From Bathymodiolus brooksi (Eukaryota; Mollusca; Bivalvia; Mytilida; Modiolidae): a stretch of 64,000 nucleotides of DNA. Positions 50,193-61,615 of the stretch are shown in pieces; within the stretch, counting starts at the first letter, position 1, and each line of letters opens with the position of its first letter. The position numbers and the translations under genes were made by a program. The notes under the pieces were generated by a model. It was not told the DNA's origin. It did not search any database and was given only the letters and a program-made list of their open reading frames with translations. The stretch lies in assembly GCA_963680875.1 (NCBI GenBank), contig OY804579.1, positions 27,203,804-27,267,803 on the forward strand, written 5' to 3'.

Positions 50193-51505
50193 CCGAACAG
50201 CAGACCAAGTATTGGGCATTTAAATAAATACATGTACATTTTGTATTTAAGAAAAATGTGTGTTTAATAACTTTGACAAATTTTTAACAAATGTTAAACT
50301 ATTTCATGTTTATATTAAAGTTCACAACATAACCAGTGATATAGGGCACAAACCGGCCATCTGTAATATTTTCAACAGATTTAAAATGTGTATTTAATAA
50401 CTTCAAAAATTGCCTCTGGCCAATACAACCTTCCTTGAGCCATTATGACTAACCTTGGACATATAACCGGTCCATTATGAAAACACCCATTTCTTAATAC
50501 TTTTATTAACCAGTCAATTTCAATTTTAGGTAATCTTCATTCTTTTTTAAGAAGGCGATAGTATTGACCGAAATGGTAAGCTATAATAGTTTTATCATTT
50601 TTCAATATTATTATTTAAATATTAAAATTTTGAAATTTTATGAAAACTGAAATTTTTTAAACTTTTTGAAAATTTTGAAATATTGAAATTTTTAAAAACG
50701 ATTTGATATCTTATGAAATTTTTTGAAAATTTTTGAAATATTGAACTTTAATTTTTTAATTTTTTTTTTTATTGATTTTATGAAATTTTTGAAAGAGTTG
50801 TTTCGCTTTTGAGGGAAACAATAGGGTTGTTACCCAGTAAACAACTAGTTGTTTCCCGTTTGGGTTAATTTTCACAAAACATTAAAATTGTTTCAGGTCA
50901 TGTGATTTAATTGAAGTTAGTGAGGTATAATAATAGATGTTGTTACAGTTAATTTGTTGTTTTTGCAATTAGTATCTAATTAATTATTACCTCTAATTTA
51001 CCTGTATTTTATGTGAAATATTGCAGAAAAGGCAAAATATTATTTGAGTGAAGTAAGTGTTATTAATAAAAATAAATTAGAAATTGGAATGAAACATTTT
51101 TTTCATATGGATTGAAATAAAATATGACATAAATAGTAAAATATCTTTAAAAAAATATTTTTACCTTTGAAAAAACATGAATCATAAGAATTTCATTAAA
51201 AAAATGAATACAATGTAGTAACAAGCATAAGCTAAGACATGCTTGTTCATTATTTCATGTAATTAACAAATAAATAATCAGTTCTATGGATGCTGAAATA
51301 TAAATGTATTGATAGAGATATCACTTATTCATGCATGTATCTGTATTTTTTTTTATTAGAATAAAAAGGATACATTACTATATATTAGTTCTCTATTCTC
51401 TGAGTTTTTGTTTATACACACTAAGTCTCAATGTTTGGACATTGTTTAGACAATAATTACAGCTATTCCCACTTGAAATTTTAGATTTCTTTAATGAATT
51501 TTTAG
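50193..51505. other. AT-rich DNA with a low-complexity tract, no gene seen
   Basis: Contains a degenerate purine/T tract at 50608-50792 built of GAAATTTTT/TTGAAAATTT words, probably an old microsatellite. The rest is AT-rich and without recognisable features. Confidence 0.55.
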
Positions 51506-51940
51506 AAAGTGGGATTAGGTGGACTGATACACCATGCCTAGAAACTGAATGCCTTGTTACCACTACCAGTGTCACTTCAGAAACAACAAATTCAAATTCT
51601 TTATTACCTAACACAGCTTCAAATGACATCCAACAACATGTAAATAGTACAAATAGTGGCGATGTTGATCATGATTCACAGTCTGACTGTCTCTCTGATT
51701 CGGACAGTTGTGCTCTTAGAGATCATGGTACCAGATGCCAGGGTGTTCAGTTCAATAAAGAATGAACAAAAATACCCATGGCTATATGACAGTGTAGTAC
51801 ACCAAGGGTATTTGTGTAAGTTTTTGTGAACTGTTTTGTGGTCATTCTTCCCCATCACAAGAATGTGTCACTGTTGGCATTATAACCTTGGTACATGTAC
51901 AGTATGATTTCTATTCTATTACTGGACATGCAAACTAATC
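51506..51940 (+). pseudogene. Broken TTF-type zinc-finger (hAT-like) transposase fragment
   Basis: After TTTTTAG (51505) an 85-codon open frame (51508-51762, stop TGA at 51763) encodes a Ser/Thr/Asn/Asp-rich segment with SQSDCLSDSDSCALRD. The reading then continues in the next frame (from about 51731 to the TGA at 51827) as VFSSIKNEQKYPWLYDSVVH, then QGYLCKF. After one more frame change it reads CELFCGHSS. The order K-[YF]-PWL-x(6-8)-G-[YF]-x-C-K-x-C-x-LF is the signature I know from TTF-type zinc fingers at the N-terminus of hAT-like transposase proteins and their domesticated relatives. Two frameshifts within 100 bp, and no catalytic domain downstream, mark it as a dead fragment. The first open frame alone could instead be an unrelated exon. 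Confidence 0.5.
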
Positions 51941-52061
51941 AATTTATTGCTCTTCCCATCTTTTCCCAATGGAGACAAATGATCAATTATTTCCCCTAAC
52001 TGATAACACAGGTGGCGCTGCTGTAGATCAAGTCCAACAACAGCATCTCTTTATCTCTAAT

Positions 52062-53682
52062 TATACCCCCTGCAAACAAAGTTTGGGGGGGTATATGGGA
52101 ATCACCCCGTCCGTCTCTCCGTCCGTCCGTCCATGTACCTTGTAAGTGCAACTCCTCTTAAACCGCTGATTGGATTTTTATGAAACTTTACACATTTGTA
52201 GTACACTACCTGCAGATGTGCATGAAGGAATATGGTTGCTGTCCAAAATTTAAAAGGGGAGATAATTCAACTTATACTTTCACGAAAAGGAGGGGGGGGG
52301 GGGGAGGGGGGCATGTACCTTGTAAATGCAACTCCTACTAAATTACTTATTGAATTTTTATGAAACTGTACACAGTTGTAGTACACAACCCAACCTGCAG
52401 ATGTGCATGAAGGAATACCGTTGCTGTCTAAAATTTAGAAGAGGAGATAATTCAACTTATACTTTCACGAAAAGGGGGGTCGTGTACGTTGTAAGCAGAA
52501 CTCCCCTTAACGCTTATTGGGGTTTGTAAAACTTTACACAGTTGTAGTACACTACCTGCAGATGTGCATGAAGGAATATGGTTGCTGTCCAAAATTTAAA
52601 AGGGGGAGATAATTCAACTTATACTTTCATGAAAAGGGGGGGGGGGTGTACCTTGTAAGCACAACTCCTACTAAACTGCTTATTGAATTTTTATGAAACT
52701 GTACACAGTTGTAGTACACCACCTGCAGATGTGCATGAAGGAATACCGTTGCTGTCTAAAATTTAGAAGGAGAGATAATTCAACTTATACTTTCACGAAA
52801 AGGAGGGGGGGGGGGGGAGGGGGGCATGTACCTTGTAAATGCAACTCCTACTAAATTACTTATTGAATTTTTATGAAACTGTACACAGTTGTAGTACACA
52901 ACCCAACCTGCAGATGTGCATGAAGGAATACCGTTGCTGTCTAAAATTTAGAAGAGGAGATAATTCAACTTATACTTTCACGAAAAGGGGGGTCGTGTAC
53001 GTTGTAAGCAGAACTCCCCTTAACGCTTATTGGGGTTTGTAAAACTTTACACAGTTGTAGTACACTACCTGCAGATGTGCATGAAGGAATATGGTTGCTG
53101 TCCAAAATTTAAAAGGGGGAGATAATTCAACTTATACTTTCATGAAAAGGGGGGGGGGGTGTACCTTGTAAGCACAACTCCTACTAAACTGCTTATTGAA
53201 TTTTTATGAAACTGTACACAGTTGTAGTACACCACCTGCAGATGTGCATGAAGGAATACCGTTGCTGTCTAAAATTTAGAAGGAGAGATAATTCAACTTA
53301 TACTTTCAGGAAAAGGGGAGTTGTGTACCTTGTAAGCGCAACTCCTCCTAAGTGGCTTATTGGAGTTTTGTGAAACTTTACACAGTTGTAGTACACTACC
53401 TGCAGATGTGCATGAAGGAATATGGTTGCTGTCCAACATTTAAAAGGGGAGATAATTAAACTTATACTTTCACGAAAAGGGAGGGGGGCATGTACATGTG
53501 TACCTTGTTAGCGCAACTCCTACTAAACTGCTTATTAAATTTTTATGAAACTTTACACAGTTGTAGTACACAACCTACAGATGTGCATGAAGGAATACCG
53601 TTGCTGTCTAAAATTCCAAAGTTTGAACATCATAGTATTGCAAGCGGGTGATATCACTCAGTGAGGTCACTCACAATTCTAG
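52062..53682 (+). mobile_element. TATACCCCC-headed non-autonomous element with nine ~170-bp tandem repeats
   Basis: The element opens with the palindrome TATACCCCCTGCAAAC...GTTTGGGGGGGTATA and a CCGTCCGTC run. It then carries nine repeats of 165-180 bp, each with GTACCTTGTAA, GCAACTCCT, TTTTATGAAACT, GTTGTAGTACAC, CTGCAGATGTGCATGAAGGA and GATAATTCAACTTATACTTTC. Repeat landmarks (TTGTAGTACAC) lie near 52196, 52375, 52543, 52709, 52889, 53056, 53222, 53387 and 53561. It ends with GTGAGGTCACTCAC plus a CTAG terminus at 53679-53682. The duplicated 67-codon open frames at 52326 and 52839 lie inside the repeats and are not genes. Head and tail are typical of non-autonomous bivalve elements carrying internal satellite-like repeats. 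Confidence 0.75.
52260..53302. repeat. 513-bp (3-unit) duplication inside the element
   Basis: Bases 52260-52772 recur at 52773-53285 and on to about 53302 with near-identity, including the long poly-G tract. The copies first differ beyond GATAATTCAACTTATACTTTCA. Confidence 0.85.
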
Positions 53683-54169
53683 TTTACATAGATTTACATT
53701 AGGTTAATATTTGTTTACAAGTAATTACATGTATCAGTATTTTTTGCTAATAATTGAAATTCTTTCTACATATTGGTATGCACATGAATGTTCTTATAGA
53801 GGTGGACACTTGTTTCCTAATGATAGCAAATAAAAAAAGAATGATTAAGTACAATTAAGAAGAATTTAAGTGAGCAAAATCACAAAGAATGAACACCAAA
53901 CAAAAGCAGTTTGTTATGAACTTCCTAGAAAATATACATCAATGACATGTTTTGGTAAGTCAAAGTGTAAATTAAGACAAAATTGTAAATGTAATAATTT
54001 AATAGCATTGCTTAATTTAGTGTAGGATTATACATTTCAGATTTATATATTTTATTACTTTTTATACACAAATTTTATATACAAATAGAATAAAAAGAAA
54101 TATTCTGAATGAAATAATGAGGACAACTTCACATAATAAATATTTCATTTATTGCAAAATATTACTTTC
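53683..54169. other. AT-rich non-coding DNA, nothing recognised
   Basis: No open frame or repeat that I can identify lies between the two mobile elements. Confidence 0.5.
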
Positions 54170-54202
54170 TTAAAGGCATACAAGCTGTCAGAATTTAATT
54201 TT

Positions 54203-54999
54203 ATGCCCCCACTCATAGAGAGGAGGCTATATTGCAATCACCTTGTCCATCCGTCCGTCTGTCTGTAGACAAATCCTATGTCGTACGATAACTTGAGTTG
54301 TGTTTCTTAGAATCTTTTAAAATTTTATCAGCTGTTTACTGGTGAAAGACAGAAGGATCCCTTTCGTTTTTGACGATTTTCACTTTTGCCGTTCCAGAGT
54401 TATTGGACTTGATATGACGGAAAATAGGATTTTTACCCTATGTCGTATGATAACTTGAGTAGTGTTTCTCAGAATGTTTTCAAATTTTATCAGCAGCTTA
54501 CTGGTGAAGAGAGGAGGATCCCTTTCATTTTTGACGATTTTCACTTTTGCCGTTCCAGAGTTATTGGACTTGATATGACGGAAAATAGGAATTTTACCCC
54601 ATGTCGTATGATAACTTGAGTAGTGTTTCTCAGAATGTTTTGAAATTTTATCAGCAGCTTACCGGTGAAGAGAGGAGGGTCCCTTTCATTTTTGGTCGGA
54701 ACAATCCGTAATGATTTGGTTATGGAAATAGGTTGGACAGATGTGGGGAGCTGGGGGTATATCTTAGTGAGTTGTGCTCATAGTAATACTAGTTTAGCTT
54801 GTGGTTACACAAATCCCTGTTGTGTACTTTTCAGCCAGTTTATAATGATTTGTACTGATTCATAATGATTTGTGGAGAGCTCGATGTTTCAGATTAGTTT
54901 GTGATCCATTTTCTGGTAATGAGTGTTGAGATATATACAAATTTGACACAAATGAACGAGTGGGGGTATTCTTAGCACGATGTAGTGTGCAACATCTTG
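54203..54999 (+). mobile_element. ATGCCCCCAC-headed element nested in the TTAA element
   Basis: Splits the left inverted repeat of the host element between its GAATTTAATTTT and TTTTTATTTTAAAAGTTGCC parts. It opens ATGCCCCCACTCATAGAGAGG with a CCGTCCGTCTGTCTG run. It carries about three 161-bp repeats (ATGTCGTA at 54278, 54440 and 54601, the third incomplete) and ends GCACGATGTAGTGTGCAACATCTTG with a small stem. The 66-codon open frame at 54665 is internal and not credible as a gene. Confidence 0.72.
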
Positions 55000-55619
55000 T
55001 TTTTTTTTATTTTAAAAGTTGCCAATATTCGATGTTTTATACTAATTGCAATTGAAATTTTTCATAATATCATACGCACATAGCCTGGAACGAAGGAAAT
55101 ATGTCGCTGTTTGATTCTCTTGCATCCAGTAAAGCATTCAATTTTTACCCGCATAATATTCATAATTATATTCACGAATATGATCATATGACCATTGATG
55201 ACCTACACAGTGACCTCATTCGGTAAAGCGTTTGCACATGTGCGAAATTGTTTGATTAAAAAAAGCACATGTTATATATGAAAATATTGACGGATCCTAT
55301 GCGAAAACGACACAAAGGAGGATTCAGCAAGCTTTGTGTAAAAATTAAAAAAAGATGTTAAACAGACTTACTCCATTTTCCAACACGTAAGCATAATTAT
55401 GGCTCCAGTTTGGGAGACATATTGTGTTTGCTCCGTTTCTTATTATTAAGTCCCCAAACGAAGTGTCCGGTAAACTCAGGAAAAGAAGCCGACTTATAAT
55501 TAGGTGTGTTAATAGCGATTTCACCAACAGACATTCAAATTCTTTTCACTAATTACGACATTATAACATATTTTTTAAACCTGACTTCTTGTTCAGAACA
55601 TTTTATTAGTATAAAACAT

Positions 55620-56751
55620 TGATTCTAATATGACGTCTCTAATACGGTACACATGTTAATACTCAACAACTCTATATTTAGCGCAAGTGCAATACACAAC
55701 AAATCTGGCTGTTCCTATGTAACTCCCGCTGTGAATTTACCGAGTGTAAACAAACAAAACATCGGCATATAACGTATTTGTAAAGTCCTTAAAATACAAA
55801 TTCCCCCTCAGTTATAAATAAATATTCTGTAACTAAGTATTTTTTTATCATTTGTTTTGAAAATTTACATTTGGGGATCATACATTCCATTGATATGTGT
55901 CGGCCATGAATAACAAAATGCACTAACTTACTGACTAACCTTGTTTTCCTACGTATACATTGATAACTAGACGGTGATGTGATTAAGTTACTGATATTTT
56001 CCAATTTGATGGCATTTTGAATTTTGCTACTCAAACTAGTAAAATGCTCACAAAATCGTAAAATAAATCAGTAACCAGCTTGTGTCAATCAGCGTCCCTT
56101 GTAAACAACGTCACAGGATGACGATATATTACAAGTCAAAGTCGATAGATGGTTGTCTTTAAGTATTTTTTTCGGAATTTTTTTTATGTCAACAATACAA
56201 GCTTTTTTTTCATTGGCATTTATTTCTTTATTTCATATCTAACAATAATTGTCGATTATTAACAACTGTTCAAGTGTTAGATATTATGCTTGACAACTCC
56301 GCTCCGCCATCTTGTTAGCACTTGAAATGATGAACGAATGAACTCCGACTTTTTTTTAAAATATTTTTATGCAGGTATTGTTCAATCGAATCTATGTTGG
56401 AAAATACACAATAAATATATTTTTCATGTTAACATCCATATCTTTGTTTTAAAATATCTCGTTCAAAAACAAATAATTCAAAATCAATTCAAAATTTCCG
56501 AAGGAGGTAAATGGAACAGCCACCAAATGCTGTGTGTATACAGTTCACGGAAAGTTAAAAATGACTGTATTTGTCCTATTAGAATCGAAATAATTCATGG
56601 CAGGCATAGAGTTGTGCAAATTTACACATGGGCTGTGCCTTTATATTCTTAGATTTTACCCCTCGCTACCACTCAGGGTAAAATTCGAATATAAAGGCCC
56701 AGCCCATGTGTAAATTTGCACAACTCTATGCCTGCCATGAATTATTTCTTA
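55620..56751. mobile_element. Second insertion within the TTAA element (unclassified, ends with the hairpin)
   Basis: In the other family member (60.6 kb) the sequence runs directly from the inverted repeat into ATGTTTTATACTAATAAAATG. Here the two halves are separated by about 1.13 kb (GATTCTAATATGACG...TTATTTCTT). The inserted DNA is AT-rich, has no long open frame that I would trust, and ends in the long hairpin at 56589-56746. Alternatively, copy 2 has lost this segment. Confidence 0.5.
56589..56746. repeat. Long near-perfect hairpin, arms about 70 bp, loop about 14 bp
   Basis: The left arm (56589-56661) reads AATAATTCATGGCAGGCATA, then AGTTGTGCAAATTTACACATG and so on to TTTTACCC. The right arm (56676-56746) is its reverse complement with only a few mismatches (GGGCTGTGCC against GGCCCAGCCC). 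The loop is CTCGCTACCACTCA. The arms contain a minor open frame on the plus strand that is not a gene. Confidence 0.9.
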
Positions 56752-57032
56752 AATATTGGCAAATTTTAATAATAATAAAAAAAAATCAATTCTGACAGCT
56801 TGTATGCCTTTAAATATTAGTTCATAATCGATATATAATATAAATACACTTTTTAGTGTTTATATATTTTGTTATTTAATATTACATGCTGAGATGGTCA
56901 TCTTTACCACAAACGATGCTTACTTAGCATGTTTATTTGTAAGATTGATGCATGTCATAACACATTAGGGATTAAATTTATCATTAGCAGATGTAAATGC
57001 ATAAAAATATTTTTTTTCCATTTTAATTTTTA

Positions 57033-60000
57033 TCTCACCTTGCCAAAGGCAATGTGAGCTTTTGCCATCACTTGTCGTCCGTCGTCCGTCTTCGTTGTCC
57101 GTTAACTTTTCACATTTTAATCTTCTCCTCTGAAACCCCTCAGCCAATGAACTGAAACTTGGTAGGAAGCATCTATGGAAGGTCCTCTATAATGATTGCT
57201 CATTTCGTCCCGATCCATTAACAAACATGGCCGTCACAGGCAATTCTTGTTTCTGATTGGCCTATTTTTAAAAAATTTTCTCCTCTGAAACCACTGGGCC
57301 ATATGAACTGAAACTTAGTAGGAAGCATTTATGGAAGGTCCTCTATAAAGATTGCTAGTTTTGTCCCGATCCATTAACAAACATGGCCACCACAGGCAAT
57401 TCATGTTTATGATTGTATGCTTTCTAAAAAAAAATAAATCTGTTTTTCTGTGGAAAGGGAGATAACTCTAATTTAAATATAGATATTTGTAAAATACAGT
57501 TAGCTACATGTATGAATTGAATTACAGATAAATATGCCTCTAAAACCCCTCAGCCAAATGAACTGAAACTTGGTAGGAAGCATCTATGGAAGGCCCTCAT
57601 TGCTCTTTTCGTCCCGATCCGTTAACAAACATGGCCACCACAGGCGACTCTGATTGGCTGATTTTAAAAATTCTTCTCTTCTGTAACTGCTTGGCCAATT
57701 GAATCGAAACTTGGTAGGAAGCATATATGGGCGATCCTCTATAAAGAGTGCTCATTTCGTTCCGATCCATTTAAAAAACATGGCCGCCACAGGCAATTCT
57801 TATTTCTGATTGATTGATTTCTAAAAATCTTCTCTGAAACTGCTTGGCCAAATGATTTGAAACTTGGTAGGAAGCATCTATGGAATGTCCTCTATAAAGA
57901 TTGCTCAGTCCGTCCCGATCCATTAACAAACATGGCCACCACAGGCGATTCTTTTTTCTGATTGGATGATTTAAAAAATTCTTCTCCTCTGAAACCGTTT
58001 GGCCAAATGTACTGAAACTTGGTAGGAAGAATCTGTTTGGCCAAATGTACTGAAACTTGGTAGGAAGAATCTATGGAAAGTCCTCTGTTGTGATTGCTCA
58101 TTTCGTTCCGATCCGCTAACAAACATGGCCGCCACAGGCAATTCTTGTTTCTGATTGGCCTATTTTTAAAAATCTTCTCCTCTGAAACTGCGTGGCCAAA
58201 TGTACCGAAACTTTGTAGGATGCATCTATGGGAGGTCCTCTATGATGAATACTCATTTCGTCACGACCCATAAATAAACATGGCCACCACAGGCAATTCT
58301 TGTTTCTGATTGGTCGATTTCTAAAAATCTTTTCCTCTGAAACCGCTTGGCCAAATGATCCGAAACTTGGTTGGAAGCATCTATGGAAAGTCCTCTATAT
58401 AGATTGTTCATTCTGTCCTGATCCATTAACAAACATGGCCACCACAGGCGATTCTTGTTTCTGATTGGCTGTGAGCTTTTGCCATCACTTGTCGTCTGTC
58501 CGTCCGTCCGTCGTACGTCATAAACTTTTTACCGATTATGCAAATTAGGCAGATTTTGATAAAAGATCACATTTAAATCTTCTCCTCTGAAACCGCTGAA
58601 CCAAATTAAACCAAACCTGGCAGGGATGGTCCCTGGGTGGGTCCCTTTCAAAATTGTGTCCGATAGCCCTGCCCTCCATTCAAGATGGCTGCTGTTACTA
58701 AAAATAGATATTTCTTCAATTGTCCATTGCTGCTTTAGTATAAGTCAAAATGAGCTCAAATTGTAACTGCAGCTACAAGGCAAGGAGTAGTTTAACATAT
58801 ATTCCGGGCTTTTCTGTGAAATTTTTCTTTCAGCTGATTTATACCGATTATGCAAATAAGGCATATTTTGATAAAAGATCACATTTAGATCTTCTCCTCT
58901 GAAACCGCTGAACCAAATTAAACCAAACCTGGCAGGGATGGTCCCTTGGTGGGTTCCTTTCAAAATTGTGTCTGACAGCACCGCCCTCCATTCAAGATGG
59001 CTGCTGTTGCTAAAAATAGAAATTTCTTCAATTGTCTATTGCCATCACTTTTCGTCCGTCGTCCTTCCGTCAACATTTCACATTTTAATCTTCTCCTCAG
59101 AAACCACTGGGCCAATTGCAACCAAACTTTGGTGGAATGGTCCTTGGGTGGCCCCCCTTGAAAATTGTGTCCGGTGATCCCGACTTCTAACAAGATGGCC
59201 ACCAAGCTAAAAATAGAAAAAAGGGGGGATGAATTTAAAAAAAAAGCTTCTCCTCTGAAACTACTGAGCCAATCTCAACCAATCTTTGCTGAAATGATCC
59301 TTGGGTGGTCCCCTTCCAAAATTGTGTCTGGCATTTCAGCCGAACTTAATTTAACATAGGACCCTATGCGAAATTCCAATATAAATCTTCTTGTCTGAAA
59401 CCATTTGCTCAATAAGAACTAGATTTTGATGAAATAGTCATTGGATGGTTCTCTTCCAAAAATAAGTTCGACGGTTCGGCCCTCTGACCAAGATGGCTGC
59501 ACAGCTGAACTTAGTTTAACATAGGACCCTATGGGAAATTCACATAAAAACCATCTTGTCTGGAACCAGTAGCTGAATTAGAACCAAACTTTGATGGAAT
59601 AGTCATTGGATGGTTCTTTTCCAAAATTGTGTCCGGCAGTCACGCTCTCCCACCAAGATGGCCGCCACAGTGCAGTTGCTTTGTTATTGAAAGCAGCTTT
59701 GATCCAGGTGAGCGATTACAGGCTCCTGGGAGTCTCTGGTTTAGATTCTTCCTCTCTGAAACCGTTTGACCAAATGTACTGAAACTTTGTAGGAAGCATC
59801 TATGAAAAGTCCTCTGTTGCGATTGCTAATTTCGTTTCGATCCCTTAACAAACATGGTGGCCACAGGCAATTGTTGTTTTTGATTGGCCTATTTTTTTAA
59901 ATCTTCTCTGAAACCGCTTGGCCAAATGAACCAAAACTTGGTAGGATGCATCTATGGAGGTCCTCTATAAAGATTACTCATTTCGTCCCTATCAATTAAC

Positions 60001-60341
60001 AAATATGGCTGCCACAGGCAAGTCTTGTTTCTTATTGGTCAATTTCTAAAACAGCTTTTCCTCTGAAGCCACTTGGCCAAATGATATGAAACTTGGTAAG
60101 AAGCATATATGGAAGATCCTCTATAAAGATTACTCATTTCGTTTTGATCCATTTACAAACATGGCTGCCACAGGCAATTCCTGTTTTAGATTGGTTAATT
60201 TCTAAAAATCTTCTTCTCTGAAACTGCTTTGCCAAAATGAACCGATATTTGGTGGGAAGCACCTATGGAAGGTTCTGTATTAAAATTCCTCAAAGCAGAA
60301 TGAAAGGTGAGCAACACAAGCTCAGCACACTGAGCCTCTAG
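57033..60341 (+). mobile_element. 3.3-kb element with ~150-bp core repeats and Helitron-like 3' end
   Basis: Starts TCTCACCTTGCCAAAGGCAATGTGAGC, then CCATCACTTGTCGTCCGTCG and TTCACATTTTAATCTTCTCC. About a dozen diverged core units follow, each with CTCTGAAACC, TTGGCCAAATG, GAAACTTGGTAGGAAGCAT, GGAAGGTCCTCTATAAAGATTG, CGATCCATTAACAAACATGG and CCACAGGCAATTCTTG. It ends with GGTGAGCAACACAAGCTCAGCACACTGAGC followed by CTAG (60338-60341). A subterminal hairpin followed by CTRR is the 3' hallmark of Helitrons. It codes for no protein. I know of similar tandem-repeat-bearing elements from oysters (pearl) and the clam Donax. Confidence 0.7.
58470..59739 (+). mobile_element. Related element nested inside the 57.0-60.3 kb element
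   Basis: At 58470 the core unit is interrupted after CTGATTGGCT by a new head, GTGAGCTTTTGCCATCACTTG. The interior carries a different core unit (GAACCAAATTAAACCAAACC, GGCAGGGATGGTCC, CAAAATTGTGTCC, CAAGATGGC), plus another CATCACTTTTCGTCCGTCGT head at about 59043. It ends GGTGAGCGATTACAGGCTCCTGGGAGTCT-CTGG at 59736-59739. The outer unit then resumes at TTTAGATTCTTCCTCTCTGAAACC. Confidence 0.65.
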
Positions 60342-60557
60342 TTTTGTATTTTGTGTATTGCATGAACCAATGTTTGTGAGAAACAGCTAAAAAGGGGGAT
60401 GGTGTTTCAAGTATGGTCTGAAGGAGGTGACAGACTAAGTAAAAGAAATGAAGACAAATTTTAGTTATTAACAATAGAAGAAGAAGAGGAATGCAGACTT
60501 CTGTATTCATCAAATGTGGGGAAAAAAGAATGTGTTTAGAGTGAAAATCAATCTTAC
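60342..60557. other. Short unique spacer between mobile elements
   Basis: AT-rich and purine-rich on the plus strand; no feature recognised. Confidence 0.5.
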
Positions 60558-61615
60558 TTAAAGGCATACAGTGAGGCTGTTAGAATTGAATTTTTTTGTT
60601 TATATTAAAAGTTGCCAATATTCGATGTTTTATACTAATAAAATGTTCTGAGCAAGAAGCCAGGATTAAAAAATATGTTATAATGTCATAATTAGTGAAA
60701 AGAATTTGAATGTCCGTTGGTAAAATCGCCATTAACACACCTAATTATAAGTCAGCTGCTTTTCAGAAGTTTGCCGAATACTGATAACTGCTATTAATAA
60801 CCAGGAAGCATGTTGCATGTAAATTCGTTAGAATTAATATAATTTAAGAAATATATATATATGAAATTGGATCCTGAGGTAATCAGTTAATATTATATAA
60901 GGGTATTTAGTAAGAATGACACTTAAAATCGGAAATACGTAATGAAATCAATAAAAACAAACCCAAATTCTGCAAAGGGGCCTGATAAAGAGAAAATTGT
61001 AAACAAATTGTATTGCATATTATTGACAACAATTGAGTTGTATTGATTATATTTTTTTAGAAAAAAACAGACATGATATTCATTATTTTAGTCTCTAATT
61101 TAAAAGAGATATCACATAGCGTTTTCTCCTGAAAAAAAGAATTTATAAAAAAATACGATGCAATTCTACTGTCAAAATACGATTCGGCCGAAAAAAGATA
61201 CTAAATTATGCTTACGTGTTGAAAAATGGAGTAGGTTGGTATAACATCTTTTTTTTATTTTTACACAAAGCTTGCAAAATCCTCCTTTTTGTGTCATTTT
61301 CTTATAGAATCCGTCAATGTTTTCGTTCTTCCACGATTCGATTTGTGCCATGTGCTTTTTTCATCAACAAACAATTTTGCACATGCGCAAGCGCTTTCCC
61401 GAATGAGTTCACTGTCAGGTCATATGAATATTACACGGGTAAACATTGGATTCTTTACTGGATTCAAGAAAATAAAACAGCAACGTATTTCCTTCATTCT
61501 AGGCTATTTATGTATGATATTATGAAAACTGTCAACTGCAATTACCGGTAGTATGAAATATCGAATAATGGCAACTTTTAATATATAAAAAAAATTCAAT
61601 TCTGACAGCCTTTAA
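60558..61615. mobile_element. TTAA-flanked inverted-repeat element, copy 2 (1.06 kb)
   Basis: Flanked by TTAA (60558-60561 and 61612-61615). The terminal inverted repeats run about 70 bp: AGGC...TGTTAGAATTGAATTTTTTT...TTAAAAGTTGCCAATATTCG on the left, and its reverse complement on the right. The left end carries an extra 12 bp (AGGCATACAGTG) relative to the right. The interior at 60630-60790 and 61200-61565 matches 55619-55460 and 55380-55012 of copy 1 in inverted orientation. The middle (60,790-61,200) is AT-rich. Small open frames at 61216-61551 fall in the shared non-coding part. It is a non-autonomous MITE-like element. Confidence 0.75.

Larger units (their letters stand above)
54170..56813. 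mobile_element. TTAA-flanked inverted-repeat element, copy 1 (2.6 kb, carries nested insertions)
   Basis: Bounded on both sides by TTAA (54170-54173 and 56810-56813). Terminal inverted repeats begin AGGCATACAAGCTGTCAGAA (left, from 54174) and end with the reverse complement (right, to 56809). The inverted repeats extend inward past a T-run to AAAGTTGCCAATATTCG (left part at 55015-55040, displaced by an insertion; right part from about 56752). Internal sequence 55012-55619 is homologous, in reverse orientation, to the second copy at 60.6-61.6 kb. A TTAA target duplication is the hallmark of the piggyBac superfamily, but no transposase frame is present, so this is a non-autonomous element. Assignment to piggyBac is inference from TTAA only. 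Confidence 0.75.

Noticed and set aside
51393..51629. Minus-strand 78-codon open frame
   Set aside because: It is antisense to the plus-strand TTF-like fragment, has no recognisable motif and no splice context.
52326..53042. Two identical 67-codon open frames as duplicated small genes
   Set aside because: Both lie inside the ~170-bp repeats and are identical only because of the 513-bp duplication.
56338..56652. 104-codon open frame as a gene
   Set aside because: It runs into the left arm of the hairpin within an inserted segment and has low-complexity composition without known motifs.
61216..61551. 111-codon open frame as a gene
   Set aside because: It lies in the shared non-coding part of the TTAA-flanked element, and the homologous stretch at 55.0-55.4 kb does not keep it open.
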